Positions 41,867 to 53,665 of a stretch of 64,000 bases of DNA are shown piece by piece (within the stretch, counting starts at the first letter, position 1; every line of letters starts with the position of its first letter). The stretch is from assembly GCA_965112735.1 (NCBI GenBank), contig OZ218952.1:3596001-3660000 (forward strand), in the 5' to 3' direction. Under the pieces are notes generated by a model. The model made no database searches. It worked only from the letters and a program-made list of their open reading frames with translations, and was not told the DNA's origin. Both the position numbers and the translations under genes were made by a program. This stretch comes from Phaeosaccion multiseriatum. Its lineage: Eukaryota; Ochrophyta, other classes.

Positions 41867-43221
41867 CTATTCCTCAAAGTCGGAGGCGTACTTGTCGTCC
41901 TCTCCTTCATTCTGCTCCTTCGTGCCGCCCTCCTTCCCCTCGCTTGCCTCTGGGGTTGGGGTCGGTGTTTCCGCCTCCATGATATCTTTTCCTACCCTCC
42001 GCTGCTCCTCCTCCTCCTCCTGCGGACCCCCCTGTTCCTCCTGTTCCTCCTGTTCCTCCTTCTCCTGCTGCTGCCTTGCAGTCTCCGACACACCGGCGGT
42101 CTGTGTTTCACGTACCACGGCCGCAGAGGCAGTTGTAAAGTATTTCCCACCCTCTGTGAAGATCCTACCCCTGTGTCCAATCTCTTGCACCTCTCCCTCG
42201 ACAAAAGCTTCCTCGGTCACCGCCTCCGCTTCTTCTTCATCTTCTTCTTCTCCCTTGTGATTCTCCCCGTCCCGCTCGCACCCTTCTTCTCCTCCTCCTC
42301 CTTCTCCTCCTTCTTCATCTCCTCCATCACGTCGCTCAATCCCTTGTAGAGGAGGGGGGCCACCTGTTGCCTCCTCCCCCCCTTCGTCGCCATCGTTCCC
42401 TGCAACGGAGCCTCTGGCCCCAGCCGTTACTACTACCGGAGGGCTAGCGCGGGAAGTATCCCTGGCAGCAAGTTGTAAAGCTTCTGCGGAAGCAAGTGGT
42501 AAAGCTTCTGCAGAGCCCCTCCGTCTCCTCCTCCTCGCAGCTCCTTTCGGTGGGGTCTCCCCCGTTGCCGGCGGCCGGGCCACCACCCCTGGCACCAAGG
42601 GGGTCACCGCCCCAGCGCTCACGCCCGCGCCCGCGCCCGCCCCTCCACCCTCCGCCTCCTCCTTCTCACCTGCTCCCCCCGCTGCTTTGATGAGGGCCGA
42701 AATTGTGTTTGCTCGGGCTGCTTCACGCCCTATTCGACCAGGTAGGCTGCTTCTCCTCCTCTGCGGCTGCGCTGCAAGGCCGTCGTGAGGAAGAGGCGGC
42801 GGCGAAGGGTTCCTCATCCCGGGCTTGGTCGCCACCACGGTCAGCCCTCTCTTGTTCACGCCACTCTTGCCATCGACAGAAGCAGTTCTTGCTGTGCTTC
42901 TTCCTGAAGCTGCGGCGGATGGTGCACCATGCTTCCGCTCTGTCTCCGCACCGCCTTTCCCTCCATCATTGGCTGCCGCCACCGCCGCCGCCGCTGCCGC
43001 AGCAGCAGCAGCAGCAGCAGCGGCAGAAGCAAGACCTCTGCCTGCCGTCGCCGCTGCTTCCGATGCCTTCCGCCGGCGCTCCTGCTGCTGTTTAAGCTTG
43101 AGCTGCCTCTCGTGGTGCTCGTTACGCAACAGACTCGAACCAGAGAGCCTTCGCACGCCGCTCGCTCGGCCCTTCTTGACCGATGTAGCAGTAGCAGTTG
43201 GTGGTGCAGCAGCAGCAGCAA

Positions 43222-43253
<32 letters not shown>

Positions 43254-43556
43254 GCAGCAGGAGGAGGAGGAGCCGAAGGGACGGGCTTTGCGGTTGGCGC
43301 CTTCGCTTTCCCCTTCCCTCCCACTGCTGCGCCTGGGGCCACCCCTACCGCGGCAGCTCGAGTGAGTTGGACTTGGACAGGAGGGGTGCCGCTTGAGGTC
43401 GAGGCAGGGATCGGGGCCGATATCGATGTCGAAGACGAGGAGGAAGCCGTGGGGCGTTGAAGCAGGCTCTTCCTGCGAGCCCTCGTTGCCTTCCCGCTGC
43501 TGCCCATATGACTGCTGCTGCTGTTCTCGCCGCCCCCAACTCGGGCTGGTGCTTGC

Positions 43557-43597
<41 letters not shown>

Positions 43598-46384
43598 CTG
43601 ACTTTCCTTCGCCGCACCGCTGTCCGCGCTTCCGCTGCTTGTGTCGCGGACCTTCGCTATGGAGCCTTCGGCCTCTGCTGCTACTGCTACCGCTGCTGCT
43701 GCTGCTCCTCCTGCTGCTGCTGCTGCTGCTGCTACTGCTACTGCTGCATCACCAACTGCTCCTGTTCCTGCTGCTGCGCCGACGTCTTGGTCTTGGGTCC
43801 CGTTGCTCGACTCCGACGGGTCCGCCTCTGTGCATGAAGCAGCAGCAACAGTTGGTGATACAGTAGCCGGAGAGGGCATCGGTGCCTTCCCCTCCGCGTC
43901 TCCGACCTCAGCCAAGACAGAGGCCGATGGCTCTTCTGCTTCTCTTGCCCGCACGAGCGCATCTCCGGTGCCGCTGCTTCCTCCCACACCTTCCACTGCC
44001 ACCCCCTCCCCTCCTCCCGCCTCTCCCCGTGTCCCTCTCGCTCCCTTCACGCCTTCGTGTGGCTCCTCGGTGGGGGCTGCTGTATTACCAACTGCTCTAT
44101 TACCACCGCTGCCTTCGTCGCCAGCTTCACCTTCACTCTCCAACACCATCGCCAAGGCTTGGGTACCGGGAGTAGTGCCAACCTCAATTTCCCCCTCTGT
44201 GGCGCTTCCCTCTCTTACAGCGGCATCATCTACATTTACATCTCCAGTCCCGACTGAGGTTTCTACGACCAACTGCTTCCGCTGCTGCTTCTGCCCAGTA
44301 CTGCAAGTCGAAGTCGATGCCGCTCCACCGGACAACTCGGGCTCCTCCTCCTCCTCCTCTCCCTCCTCTCCCTCCTCCTTCGAAGCAATGTGATTGGACT
44401 CCTCCTCCTCCTCAGTAGCTGTTCCATTGGACTCCTTCCCCTCCTCTGCATCTTGCCCTCCTCCCAGTGACGACGGCTGCTGCTGCTGCTGCTGCTGCTG
44501 CGTCACCACGGCGGCTCCAACCTCAACTTCAACTTCAACCTCAGCCTCAACCTCGGTGTCCTGAGATGGCGGAGAATCAGGGGTTTCCGTGTCGCCATCC
44601 CCGCTCACCTTGCCACCCGACGTCAAGGAGGAAGCCCTTCTTGACTCTCCCGATCCAGAGGGCAGTGGTGTGGGCAGAAGCGGTGCTGCCTCCTCCTCGG
44701 GCTCTACCAAAGCCCCCACAGTCCCCTTGCTCATGCCCTCCGGGGTGCTGGAAACCCCTTCGCTCTTTGCGCCTTCCCTGCTCTGCTCTCCTCCTCCGTC
44801 TTCCGCTTTTTCTCCTCCTCCTCCCCCTCCTCCTTGTACTGTCTCAGTAAGTATTCCTCCTTCTCCTCCTCCTCCTTCCCGTCCTCCTGGTGCTGCAGCG
44901 CTTGCATCAGTACACGGCAGCGGCTTCCCCTCCCCCTCCTTCTTCTCCTCCCCCTCCCTCTCGCCCCCCTTCTTGTTGTTCTTGCCGTTGGCCTCGGTCC
45001 TCCACCACTCCAAGTAGCGTTGCCGTATGCTCGCCTGGGTCCTGCCCCCCGATGTCCTGGCATCATCTCCTTCGTCTTGTCCCTTTCCGACGTCCAGCCG
45101 CTCTGCACCGGCACTCGATCCCTCGCCTGCTGTATCACCAACTGCTGCGGCTACTGCGACTGCCCCAGAGGAGCGGCCCTCTCTACTTCGCTGCCGAAGC
45201 GCGTCAAGGGCAATACCGCTGTCGCCGCCCGCTGCAGAAGATCCCTCTACCCCTTCGCTCTCTGCCCCCTCCGTTGCCTTCGGCCGTGCTCCTGCTCCTG
45301 CTCCTGCCCCCGTTCCTGCCTCGGCCTCTGTCGAGAGATGTGGGGCGGTGACCGAAGGTTCCACATCCATCGTCAGTTCGAGCAGCTTGCTGGTTGCTGC
45401 TGTATCACCAACTGCCAAAGCTGCTGCTGTCCGCGCTGCTACCTGCCCTTGCCCTGCTGTGCCCCCCCCCCCCCCTCCTCCTCCTCTTCCTCCTCCTCCT
45501 CCTCCCGCTGCTGCTGCTGCTGCTGCTGCTGCCGCTACTGTATGCTGTACCGACCCGCCCCCCAACCCCGACCCCGACGGCCGCCTCCATAAATGATCAG
45601 GCTGCTCGCCGCCCTGCCAGCCCTTTCCCCGGTCTGCTTCGAGGGCCCTCAGCATCGCCAGAGCCTCCTCCTTCTCCTGCTGCAGCTCGCCCATATGCGT
45701 CCGCTTCTTACCGATCATGTGCTTGGCCTTGGCCGCCTCCGAGCGGCGCCGCGCCACCTCCACGGCATCCACAGTCGTCGCCATCTTCTCTGTCGCTGCC
45801 GCTGCTGCCACCGGTGCTGTATCACCAACTGCTACTGCTGCTTCTGTTGCTGCGGCTTCCCCTTCGTCCCAGTTGAGGTGATTGCTTCCCCGGAAGGCCT
45901 TGCCCTGGACGTCTTGCCCGTGTACCTCCTCCTCCTCCTCCTCCCCTTCTTTTTCTTCTTCTTCTGCTTCTTCTTGTTCTTGTTCTTGTTCTTGTTCTTG
46001 TTCTTCTTCGTCTTCTTCATCACCATCATCGACATCATCATCATCTTCTTCTTCTCCCCCCCCACCCCCGGTCTCGCTGCTCCACCCATCCAACACACGT
46101 CCCCCGCCGTCGGAGTCTCCATCCAAATACGTAAAGCTGGCCTTGGCCGGGGGGAAGCGCGAGCGGTCCACAGTACTGGCACTGGACACTGGCGGCTGGT
46201 CTATAGCACTGGCACTGGACACTGGCGGCTGTTCGTAGTGTCCCCTCTGCTCGGCGCTGCTGCGGCTGCTGCTGCCGGTCATTGCCTTGCCCCCTGCCGC
46301 CCCCCGACTCCTCCGCTTCAGCTTGGCCTTGAGCAAACCCCTCGTCGACCCCCGCACAGGGCTGCACAGTGCCGTCGTTGCTGC

Positions 46385-46416
<32 letters not shown>

Positions 46417-49361
46417 TATCACCAATTGCTGCTGCTGCTGTATGAACATGTCCTTCTCCTGCCGTCCCTGAGGCTCCCAGGTGCTGCTGCTGCTGCTGCT
46501 GCTGCTGTATCGCTAATTGCTTGTCTCGCTTGTGCCTGCGGTACGCGGCTTCAATGTCCTCCTCCGAGGCCGCCGTCGTCGAAGCTCCTGCGGTATCACC
46601 AACTGCTCCTGCTGGATCACCAACTGCTGCTCTTGCCGCTGCTGCTACTGCGGCTGAAGTTGCTGCTACAGTGGCCCGAGAGACGGCTTGCGCCTTCCTT
46701 TCCATCCGCCGGAGAATGACGTCATCATCATCATCATCATCATCACGATCATGGTCATCGACATCTCCGTCGGCGGGTACATATTCCTCGCTGGAGGCCG
46801 CAAAGTCACTGCCATAGTCCTCCTCCTCTTCCTCCTCCTCCTTCTTCTCATAAGCGCCTGCATAGATATCTCCTTCCCCTCCTCCTGCTCCTCCTGCTCC
46901 TCCTGCTCCTCCTCCTCCTCCTGCTGCTGCTCCTCCGTCTCGTCCTCCTCCTCCCACGTAGCCTCCCAGTCCATCGAAGAGGTCCAGAGCAGATCGGGCA
47001 GCCTTCAGCCCATGCGAGGCTGCATCGACGCTCGAGAAGGACGGAGAGAGCAGAGAATGCTCCTCACGGCCCTCCTGCTGCTGCTGTATCATCAATTGTT
47101 CGCCGGTTTCGTTACCTCCGTCTGCATCTGCCTCCTCGGGGTCGTCAAACTCATCTTCGGAGTAGTGATCGTTGTCCACTTCGTCTGCTGCTGCTGGATC
47201 ACCAACTCCTGCAGGGACCGAAGCCGATACCGCAGAGGAGTGTCGGCTGCTTCCGCTATCGCTGCCTTGCTGGTTGGTGCTACGGCGACGCTGTTTGTGA
47301 TGCGTCTTGTCTCCTACCACCTGGCGGGGGCGCTGGTGCTGTATTACCAACTGCTGCTGCTGCTGCGGCTGCCGCTCCCCATTCCTCCTCCTCCTCCTCC
47401 TCCTCAGGGAGCATCCCTCTCCCCCAGACGTTGACGAGCCCCCACCAACCTCCGCAGAAACTGCACCTCCTGCGTCGGAAATTCCTCCACTTACATCCCC
47501 ACCGACGCGAAGGGCCATGGGGGAGCTGGAACTGCGCTCGCTGGAACCGAGAAACTTCCCCCGAATCCGCTCTCCTTTCCCCCGAATCCGCTCGGCCCCT
47601 CTTGTGGCGGCTTCCTCCCCCACGTCTCGGTCGTAGTGGTGGGGGAGCTGAGGAAGGGATTGCCTTCGCTTGGCCTTCACACGCCGCCGATTCACTCCTC
47701 CTACGACGCCCATCTGTATGCGACATACACACACAAAAGAATGAATGAATGGTTGCAGCAGAGATGGAGGAACGAGGACATACAAATGAGGCCGTTGTGG
47801 TTCTTGAACCCCTCCTCAGATGGCACCAGAGGGTGTTTATAATAATGAACCCCACATATCGACTCCATTTGTGGTATTCCTTCTTCCTAAGGTCACATAA
47901 ACTGAAATTTAGTGAAAAAAAACGACGACAATTACGCCGGAATATGATTAAGTAGGGAGGGGGGAGGGAGGGTAGGGTGGAGGTGGAAGGTCGAGAGAAC
48001 CACCTCAGGTCCGTCTCTGTCTCTCCTCTTCTCTCTCCGTCTGCCCACACACCTGTTGCCCGTGGTGCTTCCTCCCTGGCCAGGGCCGTAGTTCTTGCTC
48101 CTGCTGCTGAAGCACCAACTGGTGCCCCTGCCCGTCGTGCCCCCCTCCCCCCCTGACGGGCTCCAATGGGTGCCCCTGCAGCCTCCGTGTGATGTCAGGA
48201 GGGTAGTCCATACCTCCTCCGAACACGCCTGCCTGGTGATGCTGGTGTTGGTGATCCATACCTCCTCCGAACACGCCTGCCTGGTGATGCTGGTGTTGGT
48301 GTTTGTGGCCTGCTGCCGCCTCTTCTTCGCCCCCTCCTCGCTCCATGGCCAAGAGTCTCTGCTGCTGCATAAGAAGTGCCTGCGTGAGTTGCTGCTGATG
48401 TCGCTCGGCGGGGTCCGAGCCTACGGAGAGGATCAGAGACAGGAGCGGGTAGTCAGCGAAGGTGAGGAGGCGGGCCGACAAGCAAAAGGGTGTGGAGGCG
48501 GGGTGGGCAAGCTTTCCCACAGCGCCAAGAGGCGACGATCAACGGCACTCATGAAACGGTCAGTACGGACTGCTAGGTGTTGGTTTGCTTGAGAATCACG
48601 GCAACGACGACGACAGAGGAGAGGGTGAGAGGCCAAATCCTCCCTGTTCCTTTTCCCTTTGACTCACCATTGCTGAGCCCACTTGGGTGTCCGTCGCGGT
48701 GCCCAACTTTGCCTACCAGTCCACTGGAAAAGCTGTCAACTCTTCGACGCAGGACAGTCTTCCTTTGGCCAATGGGCAGGAGAGGAGCGTTACTGTCCTT
48801 TGGCCCCACTCCTCCTGGCGGTTCAGCTGAAGGGTTGGGGTCTACCCAAGGAGGCTGCTCGAAGCTTTTTTTCCTCCTGTGGCCTTGTTTACCCTGCGGT
48901 GGCACCAGCAGCTGCGGGTGGTGTTGGGTGTCGTGCTGCTGAGACTGCAGCTGCGACTCCTGCGGTTGAACATATTGATGATGGTGGCTGTGGTGCTCAT
49001 TGGCACGCACGTGGGGGCGCAGGGGATGCGGTGGCGGAGGAGGGTGGTGCAGCGCCAAAGCGCCTCTACTGCCGATCACCCCGCCGCCCGCGAGCTGGTG
49101 CATCCCGCCGCTACCACTGAAAGGCGCAGCCTCCTCCATTCGCGCCTGCAGCTGCTCCTGGTGGTGGTACTGCACCAGTCTCTCCCCTCCTCCACTGCCG
49201 CTGCTCTTCTTCTTCTTGAGGCTCTTGCCGTCTCCCAAGGTGACCACGCCTTTGACCTTGTGTAAGCGCGCCAGTCTCCTGCTCTCCGCCTTTTTGAAGA
49301 GCGGGTCGGCGGCCATTTTCTCGCTGTTGGATCGCTTTGTCGGAGCATAGCTCCCCAGCAT
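41867..49361 (-). CDS. Large low-complexity, intrinsically disordered protein (2302 aa)
   Basis: Three exons join in phase: 49361-48668, 48420-48053 and 47713-41867. ATG 49361 is the first clear start. An AG acceptor at 49412-49411 would allow an upstream exon adding EVERALYALRARRRGK. The N-terminal third is basic (SYAPTKRSNSEKMAADPLFK, ESRRLARLHKVKGVV) with His/Gln/Pro tracts, and exon 2 holds two copies of a 16-residue His/Gly unit (48-bp period). Exon 3 is dominated by poly-Ala, Gln, Glu, Ser and Gly. Short more ordered islands include ARRRSEAAKAKHMIGKKRTH, ASIRQRYLEWWRTEANGK and LRNEHHERQLKLKQQQERRR. Acidic aromatic motifs recur: YSEDEFDDPEE, YGSDF and the terminal KYASDFEE. AVGDTA recurs in it (see the interrupted-CAG feature). 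No known domain was recognised; function unknown. Confidence 0.65.
43739..47355. repeat. Cluster of interrupted-CAG words (CTGTATCACCAACTG) inside the disordered-protein gene
   Basis: On the plus strand CTGTATCACCAACTG or a one-mismatch form occurs at 43744, 44080, 45130, 45400, 45817, 46414, 46591, 46612 and 47339. The complement CAGTTGGTGATACAG is at 43849. Weaker versions are at 46505, 47084 and 47194. All lie in CTG/CAG-type triplet runs. Within the gene they translate mostly as AVGDTA, or as QLVIQ in the poly-Gln frame. Confidence 0.85.
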
Positions 49362-49901
49362 CTTGCCCCTTCTTCTCGCTCTCAGAGCGTAGAGGGCCCT
49401 CTCTACTTCCTTGCACAAGTAAGACAGAGGGGGAAATGCGGAATTTGTACAGCTTAGAGAGAGAGGAGGGGCGAGAGAAGGTAGAGAGAGAGAGAGAGAT
49501 GGTTGATCAATCAGCCAAGCTGTTGAACTTAGAGAGACAAGAAGGAGGGGAGAGAGGAGGGCGAGCAAGATTTGGTGATAAGCGATATCGATAAGCCGTT
49601 GAAGCCCAAAAAGTCGATGGGATCGACATGAAAAATCGACCCCTCTCTTCCCTTCCTCCTTCCTGATATCCCTTCCTTCTCTCCTTCTCCTCCTCTTTTA
49701 TCTTTTCTCTCCACTTAAACCCCCTTCTTTCACTCGTGGAAGGAGATGTGAGGTAGCCAGAGGCCAGGATACTATGAAGGCGAAGAGGGGAAGGCCCGAC
49801 GAGGGGAAAATGCTAACGGACTGAGTGCTCAGAGGTCGCCAGACCCAGGACGTTGTTTCCTCGAGGAAGAGCAGAGAACCAGTGCCCGAGAGACAGGAGA
49901 T
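49362..49901. promoter_or_regulatory. Divergent intergenic region, disordered protein / SLX1
   Basis: This 540-bp gap contains GA-rich runs near 49455-49500, the palindrome-like GATAAGCGATATCGATAAGC at 49577-49596 and CT-rich DNA at 49640-49720. No exon is supported, apart from the possible extension of the minus-strand gene to 49410. Confidence 0.35.
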
Positions 49902-50780
49902 ATGGACGAACAAGAAGGAGGTCGAGCAGCAGCAGCGGGGGCGAAGAAGCGAGCGAAGAAGAGCGCAGGCTTGAGCAAATATTACTTCTGCTACCTGCTC
50001 CGGGCAAGGACCCACAACGCGAACTACATTGGCTTCACCGTCCACCCAAAGCGGCGGATACGACAACACAATGGGGAGATCAAGGGAGGGGCGTTCAGGA
50101 CGCGAAAGTATAGACCTTGGGACTTCCTTGCGGTGGTCAAGGGCTTCCCTACCAAGGTGAGAAGCAAGGTCGTACGAAGCGCTTGCTGTGGAGTCGCAAC
50201 CTTGTACAGGGAAGATCTAACCCCCCCCTCTCTCTCTCTCGCTCTCGCTCTCCCTTGTAGAAATCGGCCTTGAGCTTCGAGTGGTACTGGCAACACGCCT
50301 GGAAATATGGCCTTATCAAGGTGAGGAGAGAGACAAGATGAAATACCAGATAAGGATGGAGTTGTTGACGGCGCTCTCTCTCTTCCCCCCCCTTCCCTGT
50401 TTCATAGAACGTGGCCGACCTAAAGGGCGTGAAGCGAGGCTCACGAGGTGACGCCAGTAAGCTAAGTGTGATGAAGGCCATGCTCTGCGTGCAGCCATGG
50501 ACCGACTACGGTCTCGGAGTGCACTTCCTGAGCGAGGAGGGGAGGAAGAAGTTCGACAAGGTTACGCTGCCGCCGCACCAAGTGTTCCAGCCAGGCGCTC
50601 TCGACATGTAAGTCGACCCCCGACTGCACGCACCAGTTGGTGATACAGCAGCAACTGCAGCACAAGCAGCAACGATGTATAAATATACCATGATGGGCAG
50701 CAAAAAAGAGGCCTGCCAGAGCCGCTGAACGCGCTGGCTTACTCAAAAACAGTATGATGACCTTCTTAGCACCCGCACGG

Positions 50781-50820
<40 letters not shown>

Positions 50821-52516
50821 CTCCTCCTCCTCTCTCTCTCTCTCCGTCTCTCCCTTACCAGCCCCCCCCTTCCCCCTCTTCTCATTGTCCTTCCTCTGCT
50901 CTATCTCTGTCTTGTATCTCAGGCTCTCTCTGAACATTAGCACTGGCCCGCTTGATGGCCTGCCCATGTACAACGCCGGCAGTCGCTGGCTCGATGACAT
51001 GCTCAGTGACAGCGACGAGGACGATGAAGGGGAAAGAGACGGTGCTTTTGACGACGGGGAAGAGGGGGAACAGGAGGAGGAGGAGGAGGAGGAGGGGGAG
51101 GAGGGGGGGGGAGGCAACGATGGCGAATGTGAAGGAGGGGACCAGAGCAAGGGACGGAGGAGGAGAGGCAGGGCGGAGGGTCAGGACTCTCTCCGTGGAG
51201 CCGGGTATGGCGATGTGGGTGAGTGCAGATGTGCAGTGTGCGAAGAGCTGCTTTGTGTGGCGACGGAGGCAGAGGCAGCAGTGGAGGAGCGCCTTGTCAC
51301 GTGGTGTCACAACTGCAAACAGCGAAGCCACCTCTCCTGCTTAGCCAAGAGGTGAGGCGGGGCGCGGGCGGGGGGGGAGGGAGGGAGGGAGGGGAGGGAG
51401 AGGACGGGCGACATATCCCCACTTTCTTTACTTTCTCTTGTTTCTGAATTAGCACAAACAACACGGAACGGGGCGAGACGCTCGATGCTCCTAAGAAAGA
51501 AGAGCGACTGTCTTGTGTGCGCCCCTCCCCCTCCCCCTCACTCCTACACGTTTCGTTCTACCCACACGCGCAGCTCTCAACTCCGCCGCGCACCCAGTCC
51601 ACCCGCTTCCTCCCTCACACTCGTCACACTCACTCCTTTTTCAATTTCATTTTGACATCCACGCACGCACGCACGCACCACCGCCCTGCCCCGCCCCCCC
51701 CCCCCCTCCCCCCTTGTGTGTGTGTGGCCTGCCCGCAGATACCTCTTGGTGGAGCAAGACGCGCAAGGGTCCGGCGGGCTACTTCGCGCGACTCCCCAGG
51801 GGGGCAGCTGCTTGAACACTGGAGATTGCGGGCTTTGGAACGCGTGGTCTTATCTTGTCGAGCGAGCCATCCCTGCGCCCGTCTATGCTGGAGGAATGAG
51901 AGGAGGAGGAGGAGGAGGAGGAGGAGGAGGAGGAGGAGGAGGAGGAGGAGGAGGAGGAGGAGGCGTGTTGTTGGCGGGGCTGTCCGAGGCCGATTGGGCC
52001 AAGCTGGAAGAAGAAGCGGGAGAGGAGGGGGGAGAGGAGCTACCACCGGCGGTGGAGGAGGAGCGCGTCACTCCCGACAAGGGGTTATGTGCGTCGAGCG
52101 GTGGTGGTGCTTCCTTGAGAAGGACAGAGAGCTTGACAACGACGCCCGAGACCATCGACATCGTCAGCAGCGACGACGACGACGAGGAGGAGGAGGAGGA
52201 GGAGGAGGAGGAGGAGGAGGAGGAGGAGGAACGGTGCTCAAGTGTCTGCTGCGATGCTTCACCTCGTGCTCGTACACGCTTACGGCACGGCAAGGAGGGC
52301 TTTCACATCTGCGGAATTGTGGATGACCGACGAAGGAAGCAGCAGCAGCAGCAGCAGCAGCAGCTGCAGCAGCTGCCGCCGCCACTGGAGGAGATTGGAG
52401 ACGAGGAGGAGGTGATGGACTTGACCCAAGGCGCGGAAGAGATGGAGCGATCAGAGCCCGGCGGCCCCTGCATGGGGCACTCCGCAAGTCCTTACGAGGT
52501 GTCGGACGAAGACTGA
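49902..52516 (+). CDS. SLX1: Structure-specific endonuclease subunit SLX1
   Basis: Five exons join in phase: 49902-50156, 50261-50320, 50408-50607, 50923-51351 and 51739-52516, giving 573 aa. The GIY-YIG nuclease (~25-110) shows YYFCYLLRAR, YIGFTVHPKRRIRQHNGEI with the catalytic Arg, then GFPTK joined to KSALSFEWYWQHAWK with the metal-binding Glu. The RING-like zinc finger follows (~273-350): CAVCEEL, TWCHNCKQRSHLSCLAKRYL and SCLNTGDCGLW. SLX1 works with SLX4 to cut Holliday junctions and flaps. The family is usually about 270-300 aa. Here a Glu/Gly/Gln-rich tail of about 200 aa is added, with IDIVSSDDDDEEE resembling a SUMO-interacting motif and VMDLTQGAEE near the end. The last Cys pair is spaced C-x5-C rather than C-x2-C, so the second zinc site may be altered. 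Confidence 0.9.
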
Positions 52517-52583
52517 TTGATTGATTGATCGATCGATCGGAGTATGGCATACTTCCTCCTTCCTCTGCTCCTACAATGTACAG

Positions 52584-52817
52584 CTCTATGATTTCGACAT
52601 TGGGGCGGACGTCGCCACCCTCCTGAGCAACGTTCCCAAGACGGTCAACCGGGTCAAGGGGGCGTCCTCGCTGCTGCCGGTGGCGGAGCTGGGGGGCCAC
52701 ACTGCGAGCGTCAACGCGGTGGCGTGGGCGCCGCACTCGTCGTGTCGTGTGTGCACGGCGGGAGAGGACAGTCAGGCGCTCATCTGGGATCTCAGCTCCG
52801 TGCCAAAACCCGTGGAG
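52584..52817 (+). pseudogene. Orphan WD40 exon, DCAF7/TTG1-like
   Basis: A 78-codon open exon has an AG acceptor before LYDFDIGAD and a GTACGA donor after [25 protein letters not shown] and [18 protein letters not shown] are diagnostic of the last WD repeats of the DCAF7/TTG1 (WDR68/AN11) family. The family's final blade, expected next, is not found in the following 1.5 kb, nor are earlier blades upstream, which belong to SLX1. It therefore looks like a captured or truncated exon, possibly cut by the MITE-like insertions that follow. Alternatively it is an alternative last exon of SLX1, but no read-through was seen. Confidence 0.65.
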
Positions 52818-52884
52818 GTACGAGGGAGACCTTATCATTGCCTTATTACACGGCTTTTTTCCGGGGAACCTGGAACCTATTATA

Positions 52885-53385
52885 AGAGTAAAACCTGGAT
52901 GAACGGACAGCTAATCGGTTTTGCTGCTAACTCTGAAGGATACAGGTTGTTTGAGGTTCCGATGGCTTTATTGTGCCTCCCTTACCTATGGCTACTCTGG
53001 ACGCTGAGCAGAAATTCACACGCACCTCTGGAAAGTGGAAAAAGGGGGGGGGGGGGGCGAGGGGGGGGCCATTTTCCCAGCGGACAGACACCCAATTCCC
53101 TTACGTGCCGTACTTATATAAGGATGTGACGTACTTACGTAAGTATGCGACGCACTTACGTAAGCTTCTAAAAGTAATATCTTTTCCCATTTCTCTGATT
53201 CTATGATCCCTTAGTAACTTACTCCCGACTTCTAAAGGTGGCAATGTGTTCGTAAGAGGCAGGGCCAAGACAGGGAGGCAAGTACGGCGCCAGTAGTGGC
53301 TAAAGAAGAAAAAGGGGGGGGGGGGTAGGGGGGGGGTAGGCCCTGTCCGCAAAACGGGTGTGTCCGCCCATCCAGGTTTTACTCT
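52885..53385. mobile_element. MITE-like element with ~25-bp terminal inverted repeats and TA flanks
   Basis: The left end AGAGTAAAACCTGGATG (52885-52901) is the exact reverse complement of the right end (53369-53385). Similarity continues as GGACA inward. Both ends are bordered by TA, as for Tc1/mariner-type elements. The 501-bp interior has no transposase, two G-runs (53044-53058 and 53317-53329) and the palindromes CTTACGTAAG. The flanks outside also share CGGCTTTTTTC and GAACCTGGAACCT on both sides. Confidence 0.6.
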
Positions 53386-53665
53386 TACGGCTTTTTTCAG
53401 AACCTGGAACCTGGCCGGCTGGCGCCGGCCAGAACCTGGAACCCAGAACCTTGTCAGGGGCCGACTGCTGATGCTCACACTGGCTCTCAGACGGATCGAC
53501 TTGCTTGTCGTGACGGTAGTGGGAGGAAGAGGAGCAGGGATGATGCCATGGTCGTCATGAAGCAGCCGGATTGCAGTGGTAAGATGCAAGACCCCGCCCC
53601 ACAGTAGCGGCAAGGCAAGAGTACCCTGAGCAGTCTTTGCATCACAGGAGACTTCATACTTTTAC

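Noticed and set aside
41408-41910. Overlapping minus-strand ORFs at the 61-bp repeat
   Set aside because: All three frames are open only because the period is 3n+1 without stops; the peptides are the same unit rotated.
42825-47636. Plus-strand ORFs opposite the disordered-protein gene
   Set aside because: Triplet repeats keep all frames open. The minus-strand frame alone continues through three exons with matching splice phases.
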